This document shows positions 39,440 to 51,400 of a stretch of 64,000 nucleotides of DNA, piece by piece. A program made the translations under genes and the position numbers. Within the stretch, counting starts at the first letter, position 1. Every line of letters starts with the position of its first letter. The notes beneath the pieces are model-generated. The model was not told the origin of the DNA. It ran no database searches and worked only from the letters and a program-made list of their open reading frames with translations. Source of the DNA: Urechis unicinctus (taxonomy: Eukaryota; Annelida; Polychaeta; Xenopneusta; Urechidae); contig CM067354.1 of NCBI GenBank assembly GCA_034190875.2, positions 66,529,168 to 66,593,167 on the forward strand, read 5' to 3'.

Positions 39440-42400
39440 GTATAGCAATGTATCCTTGTCAAGCTAACTTCTCTTTCCGTTCCTTGCGGTTTAAATGTTA
39501 TAGCAATTATGATATAAATGCTCAATTATCTCTAGCTGCTGAAGCTACATTGGGCGGGATCAATAGCTCACCAGGTATGACCGTTAATGCCTTGAGTGAT
39601 CACTTTGCAGATTGCTCATTGACGAAAACAACGAAGAACGGATGCGTGGAATATAGAAACCCACGCCATAGCCATGTCAAATGGCAATAATGCACTGTTG
39701 CAGTTAAGACATGTACGTTTATACAAGATTAATGCATTAGCAAAACCTACCCTATACCTTCAAATCTTATATAGATATCGTGTATAAAAACACAGCACAT
39801 TCACAAATAAGATAACTGCTACAAATCGCGACACAAATAATTTCCTTTTCACAAGAAAATCATCTCACTTGCGAGGTAGTGTAGACAATGACACTGTGGG
39901 CATTGACTGTTTAATTGTTTATACCTGGTAAATCAGCCATGAACAATTGTAACTCATTGTCAGTTATAAATATGATTATTGTATGACTTCTATATATGTG
40001 ACTCCTTTCATTCATGTGTGAACGCATAAGCTGCTGTTTTGGCCCTATTTAGCTTTTTCTATTTATCATAACATTTGCTTAATGCAGCAGGATGATATGT
40101 CAAATTCAGTATTGGGTGAACAAATTATTACGACACTGACAATTTGGTTAACACTCAATGAACATAACAATCAATTCCTAATTATCCCTATCAGTAACAC
40201 CTTTTCCTCAATATATCCAGTCAGGTAGTAGAAAGAGTATAAATAATACAAGCAATTGAATATCAATACTCTTGTGATAGCGATTGATTTACAATTATCC
40301 AAAAGGTATTCTTATCGTCGCCAGCACAAAACATCATTGCAATGGAAATATAATGACTCCGACCAAATACAATGATTGCAAACAAGCTAGATTATGAAGT
40401 TTACTCACTTATCATGAGCCGACTAGATCACAAACATTGCTTTCTGTAGACGGAGATCGCCTGTGCTCGCAGGAAGGTCAAATGCGATGCCCCCAGGTCA
40501 GGATATCGCCGTGGAAATTCATTTAACATACCTTAGGTGCTGCTCAATGATGGATGGTTGTATGAAGATACTGTCCTTTATGACTTTCTTCATAAACATT
40601 TTGTGCTGTGAATTGCAGTACATAAGACACTCGACTGCAATAGAATATACAGTAGCCGACAATCGACAAGTTGTCTATGGTTTACAGAAGACGATACTCG
40701 CTCTACACCTTTATGTGAAGCACAATTTAATTGCTTTTGCGTGCATTCCTCAGCACAAAATGCAATTTACCGTTTGCGATCTTATTTAGCTTGCTTCATT
40801 TGTTCCTTGATATTCCTTCCATATCATATTTACTTTACGTAGGAAAGTCATTAATTAGTAGTCATGCTACAGAGGATGTATACAGAATATGCATTCAAAC
40901 CAGCCAGAAAGTGTTCGCCGTCATCGATGTGCCTGATTCTGCATGTGTTATAACATAGATCTGCTATTTGCTACCTATCACGTGTGGTTTTGTAAATGTG
41001 CTGCCATGTTGTACCTCTTGGTACGCACGCGATGCCACAATATCGTCTTTGTTGATACATTCCACATCAATGGCACCGCATAACATGTTAATTTGTGTAA
41101 AACGACTGCCATTAATACAATATTTATCTTTGATTGCATATAATTATACATAATGGCGCAAACTTCCTGGAATCGTATAATTCTTTTGCCAGAGAACCCT
41201 GTTTCAGTTGTTCTCTGATTAATGACACGATTCGTCCGATACTTTTCGCAGTAAGTGGGAATTGTATCAATGAGCTCAGTTAATTAACTAATTTATTGTT
41301 TTTTTACAGTGGCTTACTAACTTTTAGTATAAAGTTTTTTAGATGCATTGTTTGTCTTGTATTTGCTAAACTGTACACGTAAAAAAAGATGGACTTCTTA
41401 CTTTTCTGTTCAAGCTATGAACATTGTTGTTTCTATCCGATTCGAAGCATCATCTGCCTTATTTTTGCAGGTTGTATTATCAACAAACTTGACTTAAGTG
41501 CCAAAAGACATCATGTTATCATGTGATCCGCATTAGGATAGTTCTCATTATCCTATTGAACATCCTCTCATTTGATCATGCCACGATCTCATTTATTGGA
41601 CGTTATGTATGTGTTGACTCAGTATGTTGACAACTGTACCAGTCCATGTATGTGTTAACATTGTCCATAGCTATGATAAATAGCTACGACGATTTTTACC
41701 CGTTATGGTTTACCCGACAACCTACGATGCCAGAATATATGATTCAACAAATAGCATAATGAGAGAGTATGATTGATATGGACTTTCCTTTGCTTAATAT
41801 GAAGAGGTAAACGCGTTCGATGTAATAATCGAAACGACATTTGTATTCATTACTAATAAGCTATATATCACAGCAATAAGTGGAACGTAAAATTGGCCCT
41901 AAGACAATAATTAGATCAAGACACAGTAGATTCCTTTCACTGGGCATAAACACAATTTAATGGTCAACCCATTTAATCATATATTTCCGCTCCGTTATAT
42001 TGAGCAAGCCTTTGTAATCCAATGAAATACAAAACAAATTGTATTAATAAGCAGCTGTTCGAGAAACCGATGGATGTTCAGATTGAGTCTTATCGTAGCA
42101 CCAGTGTATTGTGAAGATGAATATAACAATATTACAGCGTAGACTTTTCTGTCTTATACTGATTCCTCAGAATCAATGGCATTTCTACTTATTTTATGAC
42201 GCTATAAGGAAGCGTTTACCAGATAATCTAGGTAAATGATTATCCAGTTATGAATGCTGAACCCTATTACTGTAATTCAATTAGGAAGTGTATGATTGTG
42301 TATTACATGTCTGCCCATCATTTGCGGAGTCACTACTTTGAGGAAGATAAATCTTATCATATAGAACCGTGATTACCAAGTTAATAGTTTACCACACAAA

Positions 42401-43105
42401 TATACTAAACATCACAGGACTATTAACCGTCTCCATGTTTTATCAAATCGATCTATTGATGATTTATGAATGATTATTTGCTAGTAACATTTTTTGCGGG
42501 GTATAAACCATGCAATATTCAACCTCAAATATAGTGCACCATCCACAGAGGCGCATTATGATGTATGACATCACAGATGTAAGCCCAAGGAAGTGATGCT
42601 GAGATAATTGACCACCCTGTTGTGGTTACATGTGTGTTCAAGTGCTTCGTGGAGCTTAGTTTCAAATATATCAGATGATTCCGAAATATCTCCAATGGTT
42701 ATTACCGTGCCAACTTGATGTTTTTAAGCAACATATGCGCCTATGTTTAAATTGATTGACTATCACAACTCGGTCAGTCATCAGTATCCTGGTAAAATGT
42801 AATGCTTTACTTACATGGATTGCAAATGCGCTGTGCAAGAATTTAGAATATAGGTCAGCTTGTTGAGGCTCATGTATGAAATACACTTTATGTTACATTA
42901 TCTTGATTCCTGAGCCCATGCCGCATTTAATCGACCATCACCAGCGACATCATCATACCAATGATCTACTGTGACGTTTACGTAACCGTGTTGACCTTAG
43001 TTTTCGTCCAAGGTTGTCTTTGGTGATCCCATGTATATCACCGTCTGTGCCATTGACCCTTGAAATTGGAATTGTTCTGATAAACTGACATTTCCCTATA
43101 GATGC
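39440..43105 (+). repeat. Block A, copy 2 (young pair with 240-3955)
   Basis: Partner of the window's left end. Homology begins near 39420-39450, where copy 1 is at about 245. It includes the frame 39448-39690, whose last 60 codons match 290-490, and the 100-codon frame 40487-40789. The minus-strand 103-codon frame of copy 1 (3424-3735) is shortened and frameshifted here (42671-42886), an argument against that frame being a gene. Confidence 0.9.
40487..40789 (+). CDS. Partner of the 100-codon frame at 1269-1571
   Basis: ATG start, 100 codons, no indel relative to the other copy. Flanking sequence on both sides does carry indels (about 15 bases near 40355; a short insertion near 40797). The upstream ATG of copy 1 (1218) is absent here; the frame upstream is broken by length changes. 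See 1269-1571 for the substitutions. The function is unknown and coding status doubtful. Confidence 0.2.
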   Translation: MPPGQDIAVEIHLTYLRCCSMMDGCMKILSFMTFFINILCCELQYIRHSTAIEYTVADNRQVVYGLQKTILALHLYVKHNLIAFACIPQHKMQFTVCDLI

Positions 43106-43490
43106 TACAACCCCATTATCATTACGGATGGGGGATTTGTAATTCGAGAACGAGCGTTTCTCTACAGTGTTATTGGTAGGTTTTAGTAGACGAATGTCCA
43201 CTATCTAGATCAAGTAAGCAAAACCCTGGAAGATGTCTTAGTTGGCGATCTCGACAAACGTATTCACTCAAACGCACACAACCGTAAAAACACACACATG
43301 CACAAACACACGCAATTACTTGCTATGCGACATTTTGCATCGCAGTTTGTTAGGAAGGCTTTATAACCATTATATGCTAAATATATTCTACATACAATGA
43401 ATCTATGATACGTCTGGGGAATAGTATTTAACGAATATATATGTTTGGCAACGCACAACAGCATGAGAGTCCGTCATTACGATTATTTGA
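43106..43490. other. A-B linker retained in copy 2, with a CA-rich patch
   Basis: The first 55 bases match 34566-34620 in copy 4, so they are part of the ancestral A-B junction. 43265-43315 is a degenerate CACA-rich patch. It is not the counterpart of the (TG)42 at 5763, which lies at a different edge of block B. No gene was seen. Confidence 0.55.
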
Positions 43491-45863
43491 ATCACATTTT
43501 CATCAATATTGCTAATTTATTTATATCACCGACGTAATTTAATCCCAATATATCACATTGCGTCCTTGGAATAGTGTCAATCTATTGCGTTTAGAAACAG
43601 GATAGTATGTTGGCTACTCGGAAAATACGCTAACATTGCAGTATCTAAAATGACAAACCTTGTCAAACCAAACTAGGCGCAATAATTGACCACTGTACAT
43701 TGTAATAATCCAAAATGTTTGTTCTTTTTGGTGCATTTAAATCCAAGTTTATATTACCAGCGGGGTTATAGGCTCTCATGGTTCTCGGATTGATTGCTCG
43801 CTGTGATAAGGATGACTTAAATATGTGCGTACATTTTCACGCTTCACTGATTGCTTGTTGATATTGAGTTCAAGGCTGCAGAGCCAGATGGTTGATTGGC
43901 CAGGGATTCTTAGGTCCTGCGCTGCTTGTTGCATTGACCATTAGCAAGTATTCCACGTGCGTTTCTCATGGTCAACCAAATATTTCTTGAATATCTACTT
44001 TTGTGCTAAATGTTCTTATCAATGTGGATTTAAGATCCTTGTGTTTGACAACCTATCCGTTTATGCGTATTGAATTGTAAGCTTCAATTATTCATATCAA
44101 GTGACAAATACGGCAATGACCTTTCACAAATAACTTTGTTGGTGGGCTCTTTTCTTGCATAACCTCCTACTCAATGAGACATTTGAGGTTTATAATCCTC
44201 GTACTGAGTAAGACCTAATAGACTTGTTAATAGTAACAAATGCTTTGCATTAACATTATGTGGATCTGGATGGACAACGCATTGATAAGCCATCACATAT
44301 GGTGGAACATTATTTGACATCCGATAGTATAAGAATATGTTTGAAGCAAACACCGTAGTAGTCATTAACCATAACAGAAACTGCGATATGTAAGGAAGTT
44401 TCCGTTGTTGCCTGTGTACAAATAATAAAATTGGGTTAACTGCAAACGCCCTAGCACAAAGGTATCCGTTGTTGCCTGTGTACCAATCAATAATATTATA
44501 TTAATTGAAAATATATATAGCACAATACGCACACTGACAATGTCTTGTGTCGGATATATATATATAACACAATATCCTTTACCACCATTTTGTCTGCACA
44601 TCATTTGAACAAAAGGCTTTGCGGTTCGTTTGACAGTTCACCTTTTAATATGAACCATATTATCAAATACACAAGCTGCCTTTGGGCTACTGCTGGTATT
44701 AGAATTAATGAACTTCATAACATGTGTAGGCGTAACTGTGTGGGCGTAAACCATCATGTGCTGGGTTACCGGCGCCGTCCATATGGCCGTGATGATGTAG
44801 TATACCTAGCATGCTATTTAGATCTAGACACTGTAGTTATCGGTTAAAAGTGCAGAACCTTTTACTACTTTACCCATTCGATGATACACTCCCCCTCGAA
44901 ATACCCAGTCATATTTTGGAAAGCGTGTGCAAAACAATTAATTCAAAATCGTGTGAATATATAAGCAGCTGCTCAGAATTGCAGCTGACGCGCTGCAGTC
45001 CACTTGCGACCTTATGGTGCATAATTACAATTTGAAATGCAATATATGGCTACTGCTGTGGCAAGTACGGTATAGTGGATAACAAACTATAAGCCGGAGA
45101 TGTGATCGTCAATTTTATCGTCACTTCGAATTAATTCCGTTTAAATAACCCTCTGAATGGGTTTGTTCAACTAAACATCATCCATAAACGTATTCATATC
45201 TGTTCTTTGACTGTGTACACCCACTTTTTCAAAATTGTATAGGAGTTAATGATGCCAAATAGGCAATTACCAAATGTCGTTCGGGAATAAAGCCAACATG
45301 GTTGCAGTCAATTACTACAAAACATAAAATATCTTATTCACGTTGACATTTTCATAAGCACTTTGGAATCTCATCCACATTACGACTCGTTCGTTATCGC
45401 ATTCACATTCCTTCTGTAAAGACACTTGACGTAGTTCATTACAGTGTATGACTTGCAGTGAATGAAGCTTGCTTGTTAGCTTCTAAGTTCATTTTATGGG
45501 CTTCAAAAGGTCAGGGTTGACCGTCCATGAATTACCATAAGTAATATCTATTTTGCCAATATAGCTACAAAATAAAAGTTAGTGCAGAAAATATCAAATT
45601 CAGTTGGCTCAGTTTTCGAAAAAAAACATATTTGTAAATTAAAAAAGTGACAGAAAATAGCCAGGGTTACGATAATGATAAATATCATAGGCAAAAGCAA
45701 GCTGCAAAATTCTGAGATCGGTATACAATCTTGTGCATTATTCATTGTTCATTATGTCCCCTGCATAAGAGCATGGTGGGCCATGGTATGAAGTTATAAG
45801 TGAAATTTCAATCACACATTGCATGGTGGCTAAGATGTCACGTCATGAATTGTAGTTCTGATT
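43491..45863 (+). repeat. Block B, copy 2 (reference, complete)
   Basis: The most complete copy. 43491-44700 matches copy 4, 44940-45790 matches copy 3, and 43998-45863 matches inverted copy 1. A small internal duplication lies at 44398-44420 and 44460-44490 (AGGAAGTTTCCGTTGTTGCCTGTGTAC against AGGTATCCGTTGTTGCCTGTGTAC, bases shared over about 20). The plus-strand frame 44545-44847 is the twin of 4985-5281. Confidence 0.9.
44545..44847 (+). CDS. Twin of the minus-strand frame 4985-5281
   Basis: 100 codons opened by TTG, the last 93 gap-free against the inverted copy. Residues shared by both include LNKRLCGSFDSS, RINELHNM and NHHVLGYRRRPYG. The copy at 35725-35890 covers the first third (TTTGTCTGCA-GT-ATTTGAACAAAAGGC) with frame-breaking changes before the TA tract. 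The pattern of change between twins is that of drift. Not recognised; kept because it is the most obvious shared frame of block B. Confidence 0.15.
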   Translation: MCRIYIYNTISFTTILSAHHLNKRLCGSFDSSPFNMNHIIKYTSCLWATAGIRINELHNMCRRNCVGVNHHVLGYRRRPYGRDDVVYLACYLDLDTVVIG

Positions 45864-47459
45864 AATTATTGAAACCATCAGTCACAGTTACATTTATCCG
45901 AATGATCTAAGCAAAAGCTGTGTACCTTGCTAAAGCGCCAATTTTGTCTCAGCAATTTGCAAAATGTCGGTCGGTTATTCCATACGCGCATGTCGCAATA
46001 CTGACCGCACAATGTTTCGTTTGCCATAAACCACTGTGATATTGTTTTCTTTAAATGTTCAACTTTATATGACAGCAGAATTTCTTGCTGATCAGTCCTA
46101 ACTGTAAGTATTGTTGTTAATATACAGAACAGATCTCGCATCTGCTTTAGTTTGCTGATTGTATTATGACCTAACCGGATGATGATTCGACAAAACAGTA
46201 TGATATTGGTCACTATCCTGTTGTTCGTTACTTTTGAATAATTGGTCTTTTCGGGAATCTTATGGACTGTGCCTTTAGCCCAAGTTGTCACCAGTTAAAA
46301 GTTGTGGCTTGTTAACATTTGCCGCCATTTGGATTGCTTATCAGCATCTTAAGCTTTACTTATGTTGATGTTATGGCAGTTTAATGGACTTGATATAATC
46401 TAGGAATTATTTTGCATTAAAGCTTTTGTAACTAGTCATATTTCAGAAAGCGTGCGCAACGCAATGAATTGCAAAAGCAATGGAATGCACTTAAAAATAC
46501 GTACGATTCATTCCACACTGTGGTAATAGCAAAATGGGACAACGGCTAATATCTTGACAGACTTGGTTTGTTTTAAGCAACATATATACCCCAGTTGAAA
46601 GTGATTATCTAAACCAACACTGATATTTAAGCTTTATAGGTACCCATGCATTGCACGATGAATTATTTGAAGGCTTAATACCAAATATACTGGACTACCA
46701 CAAGTGACATGGTATCTATTATGTTGTGACCTTGAGCTCTACTTTACTTTCTAAACCTTTCTGTTATGCTTTCTGCAATAACGTGCATCATTTTGTTGCA
46801 TTAGACAAATATATATTAAGAAGCCCATTTTGTAGCTACGTCGAATAATCTGTGTAGATGTGATGCAAGACTACCGCAAATGGCTGTATTCACCTACCAT
46901 GTGAGCCTAGCAAACGCCAATGAGTTTTTTACCTAGTCAGGTCTAATAGCGACTGTGCAATGTTACAGTTACGAGATATACGAAATATAAACAATTACCA
47001 ACGAAATGAGGAAAACATGATCAATGTGGACTTTTCTGTCCAATATATGTAAAGTTAGAAGCGTGATGATCAAGATCATAAGGCCCGTTCCAATATATAG
47101 GCGTTCAATATGATAGTCTGATAAGCAATGTGGAATTTATGTATCACCATCATTCATTGATAGTCAAGGTCGTTATACTTCAAGGTTAACTTTCCAAATG
47201 TGCACGGTTATTTTCCGTAAGTCAAATTGTAGAATGCAGCTCGGAGAAGTTCACCAAAAATTTACTCAAAGCCTAATGTATGTAATAATTGCCCGTCTAG
47301 CTAAGCAGTGAATATGCCCATGAGTGCCACATAGTGTTATTGTCAGAAGGCACTAACCTAACATACACAATTGCATGTTGGACTGCCTGTTCAACGTCGC
47401 GCGGATCGGCTGCTTATGTTAAAGAAATGGAGTCTTCTGACTGGTCGAGGCGGATATCT
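45864..47459. other. Unduplicated stretch holding the 45878-46291 frame
   Basis: No partner was found in the window. Apart from the 137-codon minus-strand frame at its left end, I see only AT-rich sequence and short frames. The first part of the 47371-47700 frame begins here. Confidence 0.45.
45878..46291 (-). CDS. 137-codon minus-strand frame, unduplicated, unrecognised
   Basis: The second longest frame in the window. It starts at GTG immediately after a stop; the first ATG is about 50 codons in (KLKQMRDLFC), so an ATG-initiated product would be about 88 residues. The C-terminal half is cysteine- and tryptophan-rich (MANETLCGQYCDMRVWNN, then KLLRQNWRF and CLDHSDKCNCD), unlike its surroundings. 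If it were an exon its 5' end could lie inside the open region. No family was recognised, and one frame of this length is within chance expectation for 64 kb. Confidence 0.18.
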   Translation of the reverse strand: MTTWAKGTVHKIPEKTNYSKVTNNRIVTNIILFCRIIIRLGHNTISKLKQMRDLFCILTTILTVRTDQQEILLSYKVEHLKKTISQWFMANETLCGQYCDMRVWNNRPTFCKLLRQNWRFSKVHSFCLDHSDKCNCD

Positions 47460-48750
47460 AGCATTGCCTACTGTATTTACTATCAGCAAACAATTTAAAA
47501 GCGTCGCTAATGTGTCATTTAACATTGCTTTGAAGACATATTATATGTCGATCGATGTGTATGGTGACATACATGGTGGGGCATTATTGGGCTCCCTCAA
47601 GCCCCCTGCTAATATTGCTTGTGGGTTTTTCTGCGTGTTGAATAGTACGCATACAAATGGATCATTCCACGCCATGCATTCCGCAATGACCTTTCACTAG
47701 TTGCATGCATTTATGGTCCTCTTTGTGTGTCTGTCTTCCTACGGTATTGTACTTGTGATGTGAAAGCTCCTGGTACTGATTAAGACAAAATTGTCGTTCC
47801 TGCATTTCATCTTCCAGTCAGTCACACACACATTCCATTCACATTCTGTGGATCTGACTGAGCACCTACCGTTAGTAACGGTTGACTGTTTAGCTGTCAA
47901 TTTTTATGGAACACTATTTGAAACACAGTCGCTTTACAACGCGATGCTTATGATGTAAACACATTCCCTTTGTAACATTTGGTAGGAGTCATAAACCATA
48001 ACGCCGATGTAAAGTGCCAGTGTTTGCATTTTTGTGAAATTATATATTGCCTTTGGTTATTATTGTGCCTTCGTCATCACACACCTTTTCGCTTGCCGGA
48101 TAATGTTCCAAACACAGAAAATTAACAGTAATGATTAAGAAGAAGATAAATATGCAAAGAAGTTGCCCAATGTGTCATGCACTCTAATGTAGTATATGGA
48201 CTTATAACGACCGCACTGGCACTATTGCTCACTGACAATGACTTACGTCGGATTTACTTTACATATACCCGTCCACAGCCATTGTGCCTGTTCATCATAA
48301 GCACATATTAATCCGACAGTTCGGTTAATGAAACACTTCTCGGTGTGATTCCTATTCATATGTGTACCAGATGCGCTGCGGCTACTGATCTAATTAGTAA
48401 ATTCAATGGAGGAAGCTTATTACTTGTTCGGGAGTGACTGTGCTGGTGGTTACCATCGAATGTGTGCTTTGGAGCTTGGATGCCGGCGACGTCGGCATGA
48501 TGGCCGATGGTGATGTCTCAAATGCTTTTCTTTTATGGCTTCCTCAAATTTAAACACGTATGTATTAGTCTCGTCATTGTCTAGTCGTGCAAGACGGGAT
48601 ATTTGCCGTTGCTTGCGAATGTATATTTGAGAATATGTGAATGTTCACTGTTTAGTAACAAATGAAAGTGCGTTTTCTAAGATATTTTTATTACGACGAT
48701 AGCAATCGATGCTGCAAATTTCATGCAACATAACAAATTCTCAATAAAAT
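47460..48750 (+). repeat. Block B, copy 5 (oldest, heavily decayed)
   Basis: Recognisable by ordered short matches to copies 2 and 4. GCAATGACCTTTCAC (47681) is followed by GGTACTGATTAAGACAAAATTGTC (47770; copy 2 CGTACTGAGTAAGACCTAATAGAC). CTTACGTCGGATTTACTTTACATATACC (48243) comes next, and then GACTGTGCTGGTGGTTACCATCGAATGTG...GGATGCCGGCGACG (48436-48490) against AACTGTGTGGGCGTAAACCATCATGTG...GGTTACCGGCGCCG. The 109-codon frame 47371-47700 overlaps its left end and is not conserved. Confidence 0.65.
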
Positions 48751-48884
48751 CGGTGCACCGTCAAATATCAGCAATTCATTTGTAAATCTCCCGTTGCTGT
48801 GAGTATAGTCATAAACAATCTGTCTGTATCGTCACGACAAGGCTGGAAAGTTCATCAGTTATATGTTTAGGGTATATAATTGAA

Positions 48885-49480
48885 TTATGTGACTTCGGGA
48901 ATTGAAACCAGTGAGCTCTAGAAGTTAAATAATGAATGTACTAAGTGTGGTTAAACTTTTTGTCGGCTTGTAGAATTAAGACACAAGTACAAGTATAAAA
49001 AGCTGAACAAAATAAACATGTCCCGCCACATGATAAATAACTTAGTATGACATTATCTATCTTTTCTAATGCGTGGGCTGGATAATTGCCATCCTCGATC
49101 TCACTTGAGCAGCTCACCATTAGCGGATGAAAAATAGGCAAGTCATTATTTACGCTATGTGAGTTGTAAGGAAAGCGGTTCGTTAATAGTCCAAGCACCA
49201 ATTGAAGAAATGGAATAATCTAACCGGCATTGTTAAACGAAACAATGCCGGACACAACTACTCCTTGGGAGGAGCTTTTGCACTTACCTCTTATAAAAAA
49301 AAGGGTTACATAAAATTTAAAGAACTCTTTGTGTGCAAGAGAACTGAATGAACAATGTGAGATGTTTCGTCCTCTTATCAATCCCCCAGGTATTTGTAAC
49401 TGGTTGCGAGGTCTAAGCACATGGATCGACAGGAAGTTAACCGGAATGATGAAGGACGAAACGCGACAGACCTGGTAGAA
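48885..49480 (+). repeat. Block J, copy 2, degraded
   Basis: Partner of 36830-37520. Stops interrupt the frame near ATGAAAAATAGGC, GAGTTGTAAGG and ATGGAATAATC. A deletion joins AACTGAATGAACAATGTGA directly to sequence matching 37490 onward (CCTCTTATCAATC against CCTCTTGTCAATC). The B5-J2 order parallels B4-(TA)90-J1, so B and J were duplicated as a unit. Confidence 0.8.
49362..49478 (+). pseudogene. 38-codon frame with a faint reverse-transcriptase-like pattern
   Basis: MFRPLINPPGICNWLRGLST, followed by WIDRKL and ending in TRQTW, resembles the RP[IL]...SPT-N-L...WLD pattern found before the catalytic motif in Penelope-like reverse transcriptases. The paralogous place in block J copy 1 reads FLPLVNRQEHVW and lacks the similarity beyond F-PL-N. 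The resemblance rests on a few residues and may be coincidence. Confidence 0.15.
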
Positions 49481-49950
49481 GTCGAACATAATATATAAAT
49501 AATTGCTAAGTATGAACAGCCATGACGCAGGAGACGCATTTTCCTTATTTTCACTGCACAATTATACATTCCCTTTCATTACGCTGCTTCAATCGATTAA
49601 AAAATTGAACAATTTTTGCCACGGTTGGTATTCATTTAAATTATAACTTAGGGCAGCTACTTTAACAAAAGTACAGCATTTGTACGTTGCAAAGGTCGTG
49701 ACATCATTTTCAAAATGGCGTGAATCACTACAAGAGAAGTTTGATGCCATTCTTGGTCTGCGTTCAGGTCATTAGTATGAATAGTATAAAAACTGCCGAT
49801 ATATATCATCACTACGGTTTTGTTTCCACTAGCGAGTAAATGTTAAAAAATATTTACAACTATGCTCAAACTTGGATTGCAACATACATTGCGGGTAGTA
49901 CTTATTTTATACATGTCCGCATTTCCACGCGGCGTACACACTGTGGAGTA
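49481..49950. other. Spacer; no gene recognised
   Basis: Short frames only. No partner was found, and no repeat apart from short A/T runs. Confidence 0.4.
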
Positions 49951-49956
49951 TCTGAA

Positions 49957-50090
49957 GTGTCATCTCATTGATCGGCGTGCATCTCATACTGTGTATCCCC
50001 CGCACTTCACAAGTTGTGGTTTCGATCCCAAGGAGTGAAATTCTGACCGTTTACTTGTGACTTGTGCGATGACAATAAATGGGGTGTTAT
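49957..50090 (+). mobile_element. Probable tRNA-derived SINE relic
   Basis: A TTGATCGGCGTGC sequence at 49968-49980 resembles the 3' half of a tRNA A box. GGTTTCGATCCC at 50018-50029 is a near-perfect B box (consensus GGTTCGANTCC) at the usual spacing. The intervening CCCCCGCACTTCACAAGTTGTG and the downstream GATGACAATAAA (50069-50080) are typical of tRNA-related SINEs with a short tail. No cloverleaf with a paired acceptor stem can be drawn, so it is not a functional tRNA gene. No second copy was seen in the window. If right, it supports a eukaryotic, probably metazoan, source. Confidence 0.45.
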
Positions 50091-50370
50091 TGAGTGGAAC
50101 AAAGTAGACCTTAAATAATGCCCAAACTGTTAAAGTACGGCAATATTCGGTTTGCCTGGCTAGGCCACTTGCATGTTTGAAGACATGACATATTGTTCTA
50201 TATTTTGTAAACACTCCCAAATGTTTTTGACATCATTAAGCTAGAAAAAGGCAATACGGTCAAATGTATTGCATGAGCATAATGGATGGCATGTGAAATT
50301 GATGATACCATATCCGAGGTTCAAGTTCATTACTAAGATCATGCATGTTTAGAAGTATGTAGACAATGTT
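50091..50370. other. Spacer between SINE relic and block F fragment; nothing seen
   Basis: No repeat or convincing frame; no partner found. Confidence 0.4.
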
Positions 50371-50640
50371 GTTGATTCGCCACGAATACAATTTTCACGC
50401 GTAGATGCAGTATACTTCATGTACGTCATCAGATATTTGTTATCCGGCATGCATCTAGGTGATTGGGATAAATTATTATATAAAACATCTTGTCAGCATC
50501 AAGCAGAGCTAGCCGACGAAAGCCGTTATGCGACTAGATGTACCACTACACACACAATATATGCATTTAAAGTAACAATTAGAGGAGTGGTCATCCTACT
50601 ATCAGAGTTTCTGCTGTATGACAACGGTCCATAACAGGAC
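50371..50640 (+). repeat. Block F fragment with a single hairpin-element unit
   Basis: TTGATTCGCCACGAATACAATTTTCAC matches the GATTAGCCACGAAT landmark of block F. It passes directly to CTTCATGTACGTCATCAGATATTTGTTATCCGG, combining 20456 (CTTCATGTACGTCATTCG) and the hairpin element. A 71-codon frame (50419-50634, ATG start, MYVIRYLLSGMHLGDWDK...) spans it. In the copy at 26538 the same frame reads LLSSMHLGN up to a TGA about 40 codons on, and at 53700 LLSGIHLGNW to a stop. Conservation at the residue level suggests the hairpin element arose from coding sequence. Confidence 0.65.
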
Positions 50641-51129
50641 ATTTTATACTATTTCATCTTTTTACTTACGGTGAATGTTGCTCACCAATTATATGGTTTA
50701 AGGTTTCCCAGGAGAATGACATCATTTATGCGGAAATGGTATAATACCATCCAATTTATGCAAACTTATCAATATTAATATCTTGCTGTGTCATTATCTT
50801 AACATTAACTTTATTTGGGTATGTCTATTAAAAAGCGAAAATAAAGGCATATGTACTCTTGTTTTCTCTATAAGTGCAATGAGGTTAGGGTAGTAAGCAT
50901 GTTGATTATCTCCGTCCACCTAAGTTACACAATACGTTCAATGGATAGTAACTTAGTTGATGATGACCATCTAAACGGACCGCCGAGAAAGATAACGCAA
51001 AAACAACAGGCCAAAAGTGGTAAATGATGATCGACAATGAAGTCTGCGCTGTTACCTCTTTTTGTAGTTTTGCCATACGACACGAAAATGGATCGACTCA
51101 GCTATTGTACAACCGCTAAAAATTATCTT
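50641..51129. other. Spacer; no gene recognised
   Basis: AT-rich, with no partner and no frame of note. Confidence 0.4.
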
Positions 51130-51400
51130 CCCATTGACATTTACTGATGCACATTTGCACCTCCTCCATATATCAACGGACATACTTATACCCATAACAT
51201 TCAACAAGTTAGCTTTAATGAAGGATTCATATACACGCAACAAGCATTTGATTGTATTTAACCTTATCTCTCATCCTTACCATTACAATGATGAAACAAC
51301 CGCAGATATTCATATCAGTGTATATGTTCCATTTCTATGTACTCATGCCGTATTGCACTCACTGTCGCGCAGCACGATAATAGGACAAGCATAAGGGTAC
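51130..51400 (+). repeat. Block H, copy 2, with an 86-codon frame
   Basis: Partner of 28345-28570. The frame 51134-51394 (ATG start, MTFTDAHLHLLHISTDILIP...) is open throughout, while the partner's equivalent has stops. It is histidine-rich (SHPYHYNDETTADIHISVYV). Its function is unknown. It may be the ancestral frame preserved by chance in one copy. Confidence 0.5.

Noticed and set aside
43265..43315. CA-rich patch as the counterpart of the (TG)42 tract
   Set aside because: It lies at the A-B junction, not at the edge of block B that matches 5762, and is short and degenerate.
47371..47700. 109-codon frame at the start of block B copy 5
   Set aside because: It has a TTG start, is not conserved in the other B copies and its last part is in a different frame from the recognisable block B residues.
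50011..50040. Functional tRNA gene
   Set aside because: The B-box-like word is good, but no paired acceptor stem or anticodon arm can be drawn around it; a SINE relic fits better.
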